Source: UBA5069 sp963773745 (GTDB taxonomy: Bacteria; Chloroflexota; Anaerolineae; Caldilineales; Caldilineaceae). From it: a stretch of 64,000 bases of DNA. Under the pieces are notes generated by a model that had not been told where the DNA came from, ran no database searches, and saw nothing but the letters and a program-made list of their open reading frames with translations. The stretch spans positions 2,170,001 to 2,234,000 of the forward strand of contig CAVZCL010000005.1 in NCBI GenBank assembly GCA_963773745.1. The letters are read 5' to 3'. Below are positions 47,637 through 57,700 of this stretch, one piece after another. How positions within the stretch are numbered: the first letter of the stretch is position 1; every line of letters starts with the position of its first letter. A program made the translations under genes and the position numbers.

Positions 47637-48788
47637 TCAGGGTTCGCGTTCCACAAAGCCCAGCGTCGTCTCGGGAAACTGATCCGTAATGAGCAGGAAG
47701 CCGCGCTCATCCAGGCGCACAATTCCTTCCCAATTGCGCGCAAGCAGCGTCAGCGCGAGCTGAATCGGCGGCGTCTCTGTCCGCACCACCTGTGCACCGT
47801 CATAGGCGAACTCAAGCAGCCGCTCCACCTGCACCTGCGCGGCGTGTGTGGGTCCTTCGCCATATTGCGCGGCAATGGGATCGTCGGGCGCTTCGAGAAA
47901 AGCCTCGCCGGGAAAGTACATGTTCATGGCCCAGAAGCGACCGTCGGCGTCGAGTGCGGTTGCGTCGGTAAGGCGGTACTCGATGGAAGGAGCGGGCACA
48001 GGGTCGAGCGGCGCGAGTTCTGCGCTGAAGCGGTGCGCCACGGGGCTCGCATTCCACGCCGCGCCGTTGATTTCATAGAGCGTGAGCAGACCGCCGTCGG
48101 GCGTGATGAGCAGCGTTTCGTCGGAAAAGTTGAAGAGCCCTGTCTGCGGTGGAATCCACGTGAGCGTAGCTGGATCGAGGCGAATGGAGGCGTTGTCGGC
48201 GTCAACTGTGCCGCCCACAAGCCAGGCAGCAGTCTGGCCGTTGGCGGTGACTTCGGCGGTGGCGTAGACACGATCGCCGGCAAAGGCCAGTGCCTCGAAA
48301 CCCTCGAAGCCCGGCAGCGCCTCGGCCACGCCTGCGTAGTCAAAGGCAATCGGTGTGGGCGTCAACGGACCGCTCAAGGCGCCGTCAAGCCACGCGATAA
48401 TCTGCGCCTTGGGCAGCGCATAGGCGTTGCTCTGGCCGTCGCCCACAAAGTTTGGGTACTGCGGAAGCATGATGAGCGTGTCGCCGTACCAGTCCATGGC
48501 CGAAAACTCGGCGTTGCGCTGCGCCGCCGGTCCCGCCAGAGGGATGGCGCGCACTGTGGCCTCACGCGGCGCCCCTGTATCCAGTTGCGGGGAAGCGGCC
48601 CCTGCTTCGGGCGTAATGGTGGGCAGCAGAGCCGCAACCGAATCGGCGGCCGCGGGTGCAGGAATTGCGCTCAGATCCAGCGCCAAATTGGCGCAGCCCG
48701 CCAGCGCCAGCGTAACCAACGAGAGCGCCAGCCAGTGCGCCAGGGGGTTCAAGCGTTGTTGCATCAATCGCTCCATCGTTGCATCCAT
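47637..48788 (-). CDS. Lipoprotein of the esterase-like/phytase-like propeller family
   Basis: This is about 383 residues from minus ATG 48788; starts at 48776 or 48764 would also keep the signal. The signal peptide ends with the lipobox LALAGC (cysteine 32). The mature chain has repeated propeller-like strands: SAMDWYGDTLIMLPQYPNF, FEGFEALAFAGDRVYATAEV, TDATALDADGRFWAMNMYF and LARNWEGIVRLDERGFLLIT. This spacing of EG.EA and D.DGR.W resembles esterase-like-activity-of-phytase domains, a calcium-bound beta-propeller of unknown substrate. It is anchored outside the membrane. No operon partner is evident. Confidence 0.7.
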   Translation of the reverse strand: MDATMERLMQQRLNPLAHWLALSLVTLALAGCANLALDLSAIPAPAAADSVAALLPTITPEAGAASPQLDTGAPREATVRAIPLAGPAAQRNAEFSAMDWYGDTLIMLPQYPNFVGDGQSNAYALPKAQIIAWLDGALSGPLTPTPIAFDYAGVAEALPGFEGFEALAFAGDRVYATAEVTANGQTAAWLVGGTVDADNASIRLDPATLTWIPPQTGLFNFSDETLLITPDGGLLTLYEINGAAWNASPVAHRFSAELAPLDPVPAPSIEYRLTDATALDADGRFWAMNMYFPGEAFLEAPDDPIAAQYGEGPTHAAQVQVERLLEFAYDGAQVVRTETPPIQLALTLLARNWEGIVRLDERGFLLITDQFPETTLGFVEREP

Positions 48789-48978
48789 ACCGTCCAAAGA
48801 GGCTACCCATCCCCCTCGTTTGGGGGATGCGGCGCACAATTCAGTTGTGCCATAGTGGGTGCACACCGTCAATTTCGCAAACCGGCAGCGAAGCGACGAC
48901 GGAACGCGTTGACTTTGGCGTCGACGGCAACAATCAAGGCTACAGGGCCGGATAATCAACCGTGAAGAGGAGCGTATT

Positions 48979-49872
48979 ATGAGCACAATGCTCGAAGAGC
49001 TTTCAACCGCAACGGCCACGTTGGCCGAGCAGGCAGGGCGCAGCCTGGTGCGCGTGGACGGCCGCCGCCGCATGAGCGCAAGCGGCGTCGTCTGGTCGGC
49101 CGATGGGCTGATCGTCACCGCGCACCATGTGGTGGAGCGTGACGAAGGCGTTGAAGTGGGCCTGCCCGACGGCAGTACAGTTGCGGCAAGCGTAGTCGGT
49201 CGCGATTCCTCGACCGACGTGGCGCTGTTGCGCGTTGAAGCAACGGGCCTAACGCCCGCAACGTGGGCCACCGCAGAGCAACTGCATGTGGGCAACCTGG
49301 TGCTTGCGCTCGGTCGTCCAGGCAAGAGCGTGCAGGCCACGCTGGGCGTCGTGAGCGCGCTGGGTGGCAGTTGGCGCACCGGGGGCGGCGGCGAAATGGA
49401 CAGCTATCTGCAGACCGATGTCGTCATGTACCCGGGCTTCTCGGGCGGGGCGTTGGCAGTGGCAGGCGGGCGTGTGGCCGGCATCAACAGTTCCGGGCTG
49501 GCGCGCGGCGTAAGCCTTGCCATTCCTGCGGCAACGCTCAAGCGCGTGGTGGATTCTCTGCTGGCGCACGGCAACGTGCCGCGCGGCTTCGTGGGCGTGG
49601 GCGTGCAGCCCGTGCGCCTGGCCGATTCGCTGGCCCAGACAGCGGGCCAGGAGACGGGGCTCATGGTGATGTCCGTTGAGGCAGGCGGGCCGGCCGCGCA
49701 GGCTGGGCTGGTGCAGGGCGACGTGATTCTTGCGGTCGACGGTGTGGCGACGCGCCACCTCGACGATCTGCAGGGGCTGCTCGCCGGCGGCCGCGCCGGC
49801 AAGAGCGTAACGGTGCGCTACGTGCGCGCCGGCGCTGTGCGGGAAGCAACGCTGGTGATTGGTCAGAAGTAG
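48979..49872 (+). CDS. HtrA/DegP-like serine protease with PDZ domain, apparently cytoplasmic
   Basis: The protein has 297 residues with GAAGAGGA seven bases before ATG 48979. A trypsin-fold protease (about 15-190) has the catalytic triad H in VTAHHVVE, D in STDVALLRV, and S in YPGFSGGALA (GFSGG in place of the usual GNSGG). A PDZ domain follows (about 205-295; GLMVMSVEAGGPAAQAGLVQ, GDVILAVDGV). Unlike most HtrA proteins there is no signal peptide or membrane helix, so it should act inside the cell unless exported unconventionally. It likely handles misfolded proteins. A symmetrical terminator separates it from the convergent secreted protein. Confidence 0.9.
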   Translation: MSTMLEELSTATATLAEQAGRSLVRVDGRRRMSASGVVWSADGLIVTAHHVVERDEGVEVGLPDGSTVAASVVGRDSSTDVALLRVEATGLTPATWATAEQLHVGNLVLALGRPGKSVQATLGVVSALGGSWRTGGGGEMDSYLQTDVVMYPGFSGGALAVAGGRVAGINSSGLARGVSLAIPAATLKRVVDSLLAHGNVPRGFVGVGVQPVRLADSLAQTAGQETGLMVMSVEAGGPAAQAGLVQGDVILAVDGVATRHLDDLQGLLAGGRAGKSVTVRYVRAGAVREATLVIGQK

Positions 49873-50003
49873 GCACGGAGCGCCTTGTAGCGGGTGCTGC
49901 AAGCCTTGACGGTTTGTTCTGGCCTCGAAGCGCTCGCCGCGGCGCGTTGCAAGCTGCCGCGGGGCCACTTCGTGAACCTGCACAGCCACCGCGACGAGGG
50001 TAG

Positions 50004-50037
50004 AGAGCGAGGCGCCCGCATGCGGGCGCCTCGCTCT
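50004..50037. terminator. 34-bp perfect palindrome between convergent genes
   Basis: AGAGCGAGGCGCCCGCA at 50004-50020 is exactly complementary to 50021-50037, loopless. TGCTTTA follows on the + strand and CTCTAC on the minus strand. It lies between the HtrA-like gene stop (49872) and the stop of the secreted protein (50042), which it almost touches. Confidence 0.8.
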
Positions 50038-50041
50038 TGCT

Positions 50042-50737
50042 TTACTCCAAAATGCCCCCGTGCAACAACGGCAGGAAGACGCGCGTTTGGTCGATGACGC
50101 CGGAGGTGTAGAGCGGCGTGGCCACCAGCGCAAACTGACCGAAGGCGGTGGTGCTGCAGGTGACGCGATTGGCAAAGACATCGGTGTGCGATTTCACTGG
50201 CAGCCACGCACCCTCCGCTGCATCCAGCCACAGGCAGCGCAGCGAAGCCTCATCCACGCTCTGCAGCAGGCATGGCGTAACGTCAGCGCAGTCGCTGTAG
50301 CGCATCGTGAAGGTCCACGCGGCCAATGTCTCGTTGCGGCTTTCGCCAGAGGCGCTGCTGCCGGCCAGCGTGAAGTAGCCCAGGCCCACGACATCGCCGG
50401 CCACCGGCGCCACAGTTGTCAGCGTGCTGGTGAAGGAGAGCGTGAGCGGTTCGGCAACTGCGTTGGCTGGGAGGCGTACAGTGAGGGGGCCGTCCCCGCC
50501 CATTGAGCCGCCGCTTTCCGGCGTCACAATGGTGTGCATGGTGATGGCCGTCCATATGATATCGAGCTGGTTGTAGCACCCATCGCCCAGTGCACAGATG
50601 GGATCCTGGGCATGGAGCGGCTTTGGCGACAAAGAGACCAAACCCACAATGAGGAAAGACAATAAAGCGGCGCAGCGCACTGCGTGCGCAATGCACACAG
50701 CGGGTGCAGCGAGTGGGGGCACGGTTCGCAAGTTCAT
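50042..50737 (-). CDS. Secreted protein with (F)LPLL C-terminal tail
   Basis: This 231-residue protein starts at minus ATG 50737 with AAGGAG just upstream. A signal peptide (AALLSFLIVGLVSLSPKPLHA, cleaved near HAQDP) is followed by a beta-rich domain (for example GPLTVRLPANAVAEPLTLSF). It has paired cysteines (CALGDGCYN, CADVTPC, LRCLW, VTCS) that probably form disulfides. The last residues include TRVFLPLLHGG, matching in form the tails of the exoproteins at 15993-17975 and 52027-54744. I know no family for the domain. Function is unknown. Confidence 0.65.
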   Translation of the reverse strand: MNLRTVPPLAAPAVCIAHAVRCAALLSFLIVGLVSLSPKPLHAQDPICALGDGCYNQLDIIWTAITMHTIVTPESGGSMGGDGPLTVRLPANAVAEPLTLSFTSTLTTVAPVAGDVVGLGYFTLAGSSASGESRNETLAAWTFTMRYSDCADVTPCLLQSVDEASLRCLWLDAAEGAWLPVKSHTDVFANRVTCSTTAFGQFALVATPLYTSGVIDQTRVFLPLLHGGILE

Positions 50738-51149
50738 TGCTCCTTGGTGTTGGGGCCACCAGGAAATTTTGGATATGCACGAATAACTGCAATGTAGCGG
50801 CTGCGCGCCGCTGCGTCAAGGCCTTGCGGCCAATTATGCAGGGCAAAGTGCTGGTTGTTGCAACATTCGCAACAAAAGCAGGCCGAACTCGCCACACCTG
50901 GCTCGACTTGCACCGTTGCAAGACCTTGGATCCGCCCGAAATGGCTCTTTAAGCGCACAGTTGCATCTCTGGGCCGCGTGTACGATAATGCACAGCGCCC
51001 TGGATGGATGCCCGGCCCAAATGTTTGTGCATTGTGGCCGAGGGTTGCACCAGGTGCTGTGATCATGGATACAGATAGCGCGCATTTCATGACACAGACG
51101 CAAACTCAAATCCCTCGTACAATTTGATTGACAGGCTGAAGGTGGACGC
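50738..51149. promoter_or_regulatory. Divergent regulatory gap before the Crp/Fnr gene
   Basis: This 412-base gap separates two divergent genes and contains no convincing ORF. A dyad TTGTTGC/GCAACAA (50855-50861 and 50869-50875) is a possible operator. A TGTGATCATGG half-site, resembling Crp-type TGTGA, lies near 51058. TACAAT at 51118-51123 could be a -10 box for the Crp/Fnr gene, but no -35 accompanies it. Confidence 0.35.
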
Positions 51150-51947
51150 ATGGCAGAATCAGGCGGCGGCGCACCCGCGCCGGAGAGCAGGCGCAATCGG
51201 GACGTGAAGCCGGATGCCAAACAGGAAAAGCGGCTTGCCATGCTGCGCGAAATGGTGGCCTTTGCCGCCCTCCGCGAAGCGGAGCTGATGACGCTGCTTG
51301 ATGACTTGCACTTGCGTGAGTATGCGCGTGATGAGGTTATTTTTCGCCAGGGAGATGAGTCGCGCCAGGTCTATTTCCTGCTCAAGGGCAAGGTACGCGT
51401 CTTCAAGATCAGCCCGTCGGGTGGCGAAACCTCCATCGACATCTTTTCGGGCAATGACGTTCTCGGCGAGCTTGCGGCGCTGGACAACCAGCCCCGCTCA
51501 GCGACAGCCAAGGCGATTACCTCTGTCTCGCTGCTGACGATGGCGCAGGAGCATTTCGTCCGCCACCTCGAGGCAATGCCCGGTCTGGCGCTGGGGCTTG
51601 CCCGTGTTCTGGCCCAGAAGCTGCGCTGGACGTCGGCCTATGCCGAATCCATTGCGCAGTTTGACGCCGCCGGACGGCTGCTGCACATCATCCTGCTCAA
51701 CAACGAGCGCTATGGCAAAAAGGCGCCCGACGGGCTGCACTCGACTGTCGACATTGGGCTGAATCAATCGGACCTTGCGTCAATGATCGGAGCACGGCGC
51801 GAGTGGGTCAACCGCATTCTCAGCGATTGGCGCAAGCGCAGCCTGCTCGAGTTCGACAACGGCATCATCACAATTCTGGACCTGCCGCGCGTCATTGCAG
51901 AGCGCGATAGTCGATTGGAGGCGATCCAGATGTCTAGCGAGTGGTAG
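51150..51947 (+). CDS. Crp/Fnr-family transcriptional regulator
   Basis: The protein has 265 residues. ATG 51150 has GAAGGTGG upstream. After a charged N-terminus comes a cyclic-nucleotide-binding fold (about 38-155; EVIFRQGDESRQVYFLLKGK, GETSIDIFSGNDVLGELAAL, RSATAKAITSVSLL). A dimer helix follows, then a winged helix (about 190-250) with IGLNQSDLASMIGARREWVN, the Crp recognition pattern. The phosphate-binding cassette reads GELAALDNQPRSATA, close to the cAMP type (RSA). The window also encodes a class III cyclase at 54724-59009, a possible source of cyclic nucleotide, but a direct link is speculation. No cysteine cluster for an FeS centre is present. Confidence 0.92.
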   Translation: MAESGGGAPAPESRRNRDVKPDAKQEKRLAMLREMVAFAALREAELMTLLDDLHLREYARDEVIFRQGDESRQVYFLLKGKVRVFKISPSGGETSIDIFSGNDVLGELAALDNQPRSATAKAITSVSLLTMAQEHFVRHLEAMPGLALGLARVLAQKLRWTSAYAESIAQFDAAGRLLHIILLNNERYGKKAPDGLHSTVDIGLNQSDLASMIGARREWVNRILSDWRKRSLLEFDNGIITILDLPRVIAERDSRLEAIQMSSEW

Positions 51948-52026
51948 GAGCGGGATCCACAACCCCGCTCCGCCGCCATCCCCCACGGACAGGCTGGCTT
52001 GCCGCCACGGTGGCGAAGGAGCATAC

Positions 52027-54744
52027 ATGGCGAAGCACCAGTTGAACCCAAGGGCGCAGTGGCGTCTCTATTTCCTGCTTTTCTTCGTGGCGCTGCTTGC
52101 GCTGCACGGCGGCAGCGCCCGCGCGCAAGATGTGTTGCCCGCCGACGACAGCGCAGCGCAGGCGACAATCACCCTCACCCCCAGTGACGACGCGACCATC
52201 TCGAGTCTCCAGCCGACGGACAATTTCGGCGCCAAAGCCGATTTGCGCGTCGCGCAGCAGAATCGGGCGTTTGAGACCACGCTGCTGCGCTTTGACCTTA
52301 GCGTGTTTCCCCAGGGCATCACCGTCAATCGCGCCACGCTGCGGCTATTTCAGACCGCCTTCGTTGACGGCACGCCCTCGGTCACGCTTCCCGTCAGCCA
52401 GATCTTCTCGCCGTGGAGCGAGGACGGTGTGACGTGGGAGACTGCGCCCACCGTTGATAACGTGGGTGCGGACCCGCTGCTTTCACCTGCCGAAGCCAAT
52501 GTGGCGGTGGAAGGCGATGTGACCAATCTCGTGAATGCATGGGTTAACAATCCAGTCAACGGCGCCAACTACGGGCTGCAGGTGGAGCCCTCCGTCGACA
52601 GCGCAGCCTTTGCGCGCACCTTTTCCAGCAAGGAGGGCGCGCGCGCGCCGCAGTTGATCATCGATTATGACCTGCCGCCGATTCGCATCTGCCGGGAGCA
52701 GATTGACTCGTGCCCGGCCGCTGCGGGTGCGATTCTGACGGTTGTTGGCGCACAAGGGCAGCGCGTGGCCGATGCGACCGGTTTTGTGGATTCTACAGGG
52801 CTGGCCCTGGGCCAACAGGTGTGGGTGCGCTGGCCGGTGCAGGGCAGCAACGGCGGCTTCCTCTACCACACACTGCCGCAACCTGTAACGCTGGATGGAT
52901 CGCGTTTCATCTTCAATGGTGAGGGGTACGAAATCCGCCTGGCGGTGCGCAGCACAAGCCCCCTCTGGGTGCAGAATCTGGCGGTGAGCGCGCAGTGGTA
53001 CGTACAGGGCAGCGCCGCCGAGGCTGCCGCGCTGCGCAGCCGCATTCTGCGTGCGTCCAACTTCCTCTACTCCTTCACTGACGGACAGTTCGCGCTGGGC
53101 CAGGTGACTGTGCGCCAATCCTACGACGCGTGGGAGAGCGCCAATGTGCAGCTTTATGCAAGCAATGTGCTCCAGCCAAAGGCGATCATCGGTGGCGTTT
53201 CGCCGGTGGAGACGCCGGACTTTGCGCCCACCGTGCCCATCACCTACTCGAATGGCCCCGTCTCGATCGGCTCCTACTGGAACCGCTTCGGGTCGCCGCC
53301 AAACTCGGTCAATGTCTTCGAAGGGACAACCTACACTGAGGCGGCCATGGCCGACGACTGGTCGCTGGCGCTGGCGCACGAGTTTGGCCACTACCTGCTC
53401 TATCTCTTTGACACCTACACCGGCGTTGACGGTGTGGCCGACCTCGCATTAACGAAACTCTGCACCGGTTCGGCCATGGGTGATGTCTACCGCGCCGAGA
53501 ACCAGAACTTCATCTTTGATCCCGCACATTGGAACACCAGGTGCAACGGCACCGAAGCCCATGCCGCGCCTCAATGGCCGCACCGAGTGGCAGACGATCC
53601 AGGGCTGGTATGACTGGGTGCAGATCCCTGTGGGCGTCGTCGCCGGGCCGGCCGCCCCGCCCACGCCGCTCACAAGCGTCACCTTCGTGGCTCCGCCTGT
53701 GACGCCAGGCGCGGCGGCAGCCAACCTCTTCAATCTCGACTATCAGGACAACGAAACGAGCTCGGGTGAGGCGCGCGCGTTCCTCTATCAGAATGGGCGG
53801 CTCGTTGAGCAGGGCAAGCCCCCCAAGGCAAGCACAACCGTGCAGTTGACCGGCGCGCAGGTAGGTGACCGTCTCTGCGTCTATGATATCAACGACCACG
53901 CGGAGGCAGGCGAGAGCACGCGCCATCAGTTTGGGTGCGAGCAGATTGTCGCCGGGGATGACCTGCTGATCATGACGAAGGAGCCGGTCTGGGATCCAGA
54001 GGTCAGCCTGCTGCAGATTGGTCCGCAAAAGCTGCAAATTGTTGTGACGGCGACCGTGCCGGCTGGACTGCAACTGCGCGTGCGCCTCTATCCGGAGCAT
54101 GAGCCCGCGCTGCCGGACACGGTGCTGCCGCGTGTGGGCGATATCTTCTCGACGACGATCGTGCTGACCGAGGCAGTGCCGGCGCTCTACGCGCAGCTCT
54201 TCGTCAACGAGACGCCCCCACAGCCATCCACGCGGCGCGAGGTTGTGGCCGACCGCGGCACCGGCGGCGGCGGCGCCTTCGGCCCGGCCAAGGCCTATGG
54301 TGGCGCGCTTGTGGTTTCTTCTGACGGCAACGCTTCGTTTGAGCCGGATGGCGACCTGGAACTGCTTGCGGGCCAGTCCATTGCCTGGCAAAGCATGCCC
54401 GGCACGCCACCGCTGCCCTTTCTGCGTTGGATATCGGGGCAATCCTACAGGCTCGATGCCTTCCCGCCGTCGTCTGACGCAGAATGGGACCGTGCGCCTG
54501 GGCTTTGACGAGCAGCCTGGCCTGGTGGCGGCAGAAGGCGGTGGCGGGGGTGGCGCATCGATCTACTTCTGGAATGGCAGCGTGTGGCGACAGTTGCCCA
54601 CGCAAATATCCACGCCTGCCGGCACAACCGACGGCAGCCTGCTTGCCGGTGCGCCCAGCCAGGGGAATGGCGTTTACGCGGTTCTTCAGCCCGGCGCCCC
54701 CCGGGAGCGCGACCTTCCTGCCGCTACTGCGTGTGCGCAGGTAG
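52027..54744 (+). CDS. Large secreted DNRLRE-domain protein with HEFGH metalloprotease-like motif, three frameshifts
   Basis: The repaired frame is about 905 residues. ATG 52027 has AAGGAG upstream and opens a signal peptide (LYFLLFFVALLALHG, cleaved near ARAQD). Residues about 40-215 form a DNRLRE/CBM96-type domain (DDATISSLQPTDNFGAKADL, TLLRFDLSVFP, APQLIIDYD). Around residue 452 the zinc-peptidase motif LALAHEFGHYLLYLFD appears. Extra bases near 53570 (CC), 54472 and 54685 (C6 run) break the frame. After repair the chain reads AHAALNGRTEWQTIQGWYD and later a Gly-rich GGGGGGASIYFWNG. It ends GSATFLPLLRVRR. The HExxH motif suggests a secreted zinc peptidase; a third ligand is not certain. 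It overlaps the convergent cyclase gene by 21 bases. Confidence 0.8.
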
Positions 54745-57700
54745 GGGCTGCGGCGTTGCTTCACCGTCGACCGCGGCAAGGATGGCGCGGTTGACGCCAA
54801 TATTCTGCAGAAAGTTCGAGCGCATTTCCGGATCGGAGATGCGCTCGGCGCGTGCGCGCAGTGTGTCGGCGGCGACACGCAATGCGCTTTGCGCCTCTGC
54901 ATGCGCACCGCAAGCGGCGAGCACGCGTGCGCACCAGTAGCCGTCGCGATGGGGAAAATAGTCGCCGCCGTGGGCAGCCAGGTTGCCAAGGCCGCGCCGC
55001 GCCGCGTCCATGGCGCCGCTGCTGTTCCCCAGTGCATACTCTGCGCTGGCCTGGGCGGCGTAGACGGCCGTCAGCGAGTCGTGCTGCCCCAATGCTTCAA
55101 GTTGGGCTGCGGCTTCGTTGGCCTCGGTCAGGGCTGCCGTCGGCTCATCCAGGTCGAGCAGCGCCAGCGCCAGATCGCCGTGGCATGTAGCCTCAAGCGA
55201 GGCGTCGCCCTGCGCAATTGCCATGGCCAGCGCCACGCGCAGCGATGCAGCCCCGGACACAGGATCGCCAGCGTCGCGCTGCACCATACCCAAATTGCTG
55301 AGGAGATAGGCCGTGCCGAAGTCGCTCTCAATCGCGCGGCTAATGGCCAGCCCGGCCTCCAGCGCGCGCATGGCGTCATCGTACTGGCCAACCAGCCAAT
55401 GCAGAATGCCAAGCTCATTCCAGACGAGCCACTCCTCAAAGCGGTTGTGAATCGCCTGCTGAATCTGCAGCGCCTGCTCCAGATAGGGACGGGCCTGTGC
55501 GTGATCACCCAGTGAACCCCAGGCCTGCGCGACGGCCAGCAGGCTCGCGCCGATGCCTGCCCTGTCGCCAATCGCCTTGCGAATCGCGAGCGCGGCTTCA
55601 TAGGCGACGAGGGCGTCACGGTGGTTGCCGACAATGCTCTCCACGTGGCCCAGAGCCGTGCGGGCGCGTGCTTCACGCTCGCGGCTGCCATGGGCTCGCT
55701 GCCACTCCAAGTCTGACTCAAAGGCGCTGCGTGCTTCCTCGTAGCGCCCCTGCTGGCGGTAGACGAGGCCCATGCCGTAATCGGTGTTGGCGCTTTCGGC
55801 GCGTGCGCGGTTGTCGTCGGGCTCGGCAGCCGGTTCGGCCTCTCGGCAGAGCGCACGCGCCGCGCTAAAGTGCGCCTCGGCAGCGTCGTAGTCGGCCTGC
55901 CGCCAGGCAATCATGCCCAGGCGGTTGCGGCACTCTGCCTCGCCCAGCGCATCGAATGCACAGGCTGCAAGCCCGGCTTTGAGCACCGCCTCTGCCTGCG
56001 CGTAGTCAGCAACAGACTCGTAGTAATCACCCCACAAGCGGGTGCGTTGCGCGGGTGAAGCGTCGGCCGCTGCGTCAAGCACGGCAAGCTGCGCGCGCTC
56101 GTCCTCGCGCCGCCCCAGGATGTGAAGCGTCTCCACCTGCCCAACGAGGAACTCGGCGCGCGGCTCCAGCCCTGCGGCGCGGCCGTAGTAGAGGAGTGCG
56201 GTGTCATTGGCGTAATCGTGCTGGGCACGCCGGCCGGCGCGCCCCAGGTAGGCGAGCGCGCGCGTGCGTACGTCGGGCCGGCGCGTGTCACTGTGAAAAA
56301 AGTGGTGGGCCAGCTCCTCAATGTCGTCAGGACGGAGCGTCTCAATGGCGTCGCCCACGCTCTCGTGCAGCTCACGCTGCTGCTCGTCGAGCAGGGTGTT
56401 GTAGGCTACGTCGCGAATGATGTTGTGCTTGAAGAGGTAGCGGGGCGCCTCATCGGGCTGGGCCTGTGCACCGGCCGCCTCGGCGCGCACAAAGTCGCGC
56501 GCCAGCGCGTGCTCAACCGCCGCGCGCACCTCCGCTGCGCTGCCCTGCAGAGGGCGCACGCTGTGCAGGAGATCGAGCGCGAAGCTGCGGCCGACCACAC
56601 TGGCAACTTTCAGCACCATGCGCGCAGTTTCGGGCAGTTTGTCCAGGCGCGCCAGAACAACGCCCTGCACAGAATCGGGCACGCCCAGATCGACCAGCGC
56701 CAACGGTGCGGCCGGCGTGAGCCGCGGCGCGTCGGCGTCGCCAACCAGGGCATGGATAGCACGCAGGCTGGCAACGGTCGCCTCCGAAAGAGCCCAGCCA
56801 GAGGGAGCCGCCACAAGCCTGCCCGCTTCGCGCAGGGCGGATACAAGCTCCTCCACGAAGAATGGATTGCCTTGTGACTGTGCGTGGATGACGTCGCACG
56901 CGAGCGCGTCCACTGCGCCGGTCGCGCTGCCTAGCCGCTGCGCAATGAGCGCCGCCGTGGCGTCACGCGTCAGCTCGCCGAGTTGGACGAAGGTGGAATG
57001 CGGCGGCAACGCGCCGCCCAGCAATGTGGCGCCATTGGAATCCGACGGTCGCTGTACGCAGAGCATGGCTGCGCGTGCAGGCAGCGCGTGCAGCAACATG
57101 GCGCACAGGTCGCGCGAGCCTTCGTCGATCCAGTGCGCGTCTTCAATCGTCAGCAGGAGGGGTTGGCGCTGCGCGGCGGCCGCAACAAGCTCGACGAAGA
57201 GTGTGGTGCGCGCACCCTGGCGAATGCGTGCATCCAGCCCTGCCGTGAGTGGCGTCTCGTCAATTTGAATGCCGAGCAGATCAGCCAGCAGCGGCGCGCG
57301 CGCGGCGGCATGGGGCGCAAGCGTGGCGACGGCCTGGACGACCGTGCTGCCTGCGGCGTTGGCGGGGATGTCAAGCAGCGTGCGCACAAGTTGGCGCGCA
57401 GCGAAGAAGGGAATCGCGCGCGCCGTACTCTGGCAGCCCGCATGAATGGGCCGTATGCCCAGCTTCCGGGCCTGCAGCACGAGCGCGGCGGCCATGTGGC
57501 TCTTGCCAATGCCGGCCGGCCCCTCAATCACCATAATTCTGCCGCTAATTCTGTCGCTCCCCGCGGCCTCGTGGCGCGCGAGCCGCTCAACAGCCTCGAC
57601 CAGCGGCGCGATCTCGGTCGCGCGTCCCACCAGCGGCTCGGCATAGAGCTGCATTTGCAGCGCAGCAGGCTGGTCGGCGCGCCCATGAACCGAGAAGAGG

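Noticed and set aside
47637..49379. A 580-residue reading of the lipoprotein starting at 49379
   Set aside because: The extension lies antisense to the HtrA-like gene; the lipobox signal peptide shows that the true start is near 48788.
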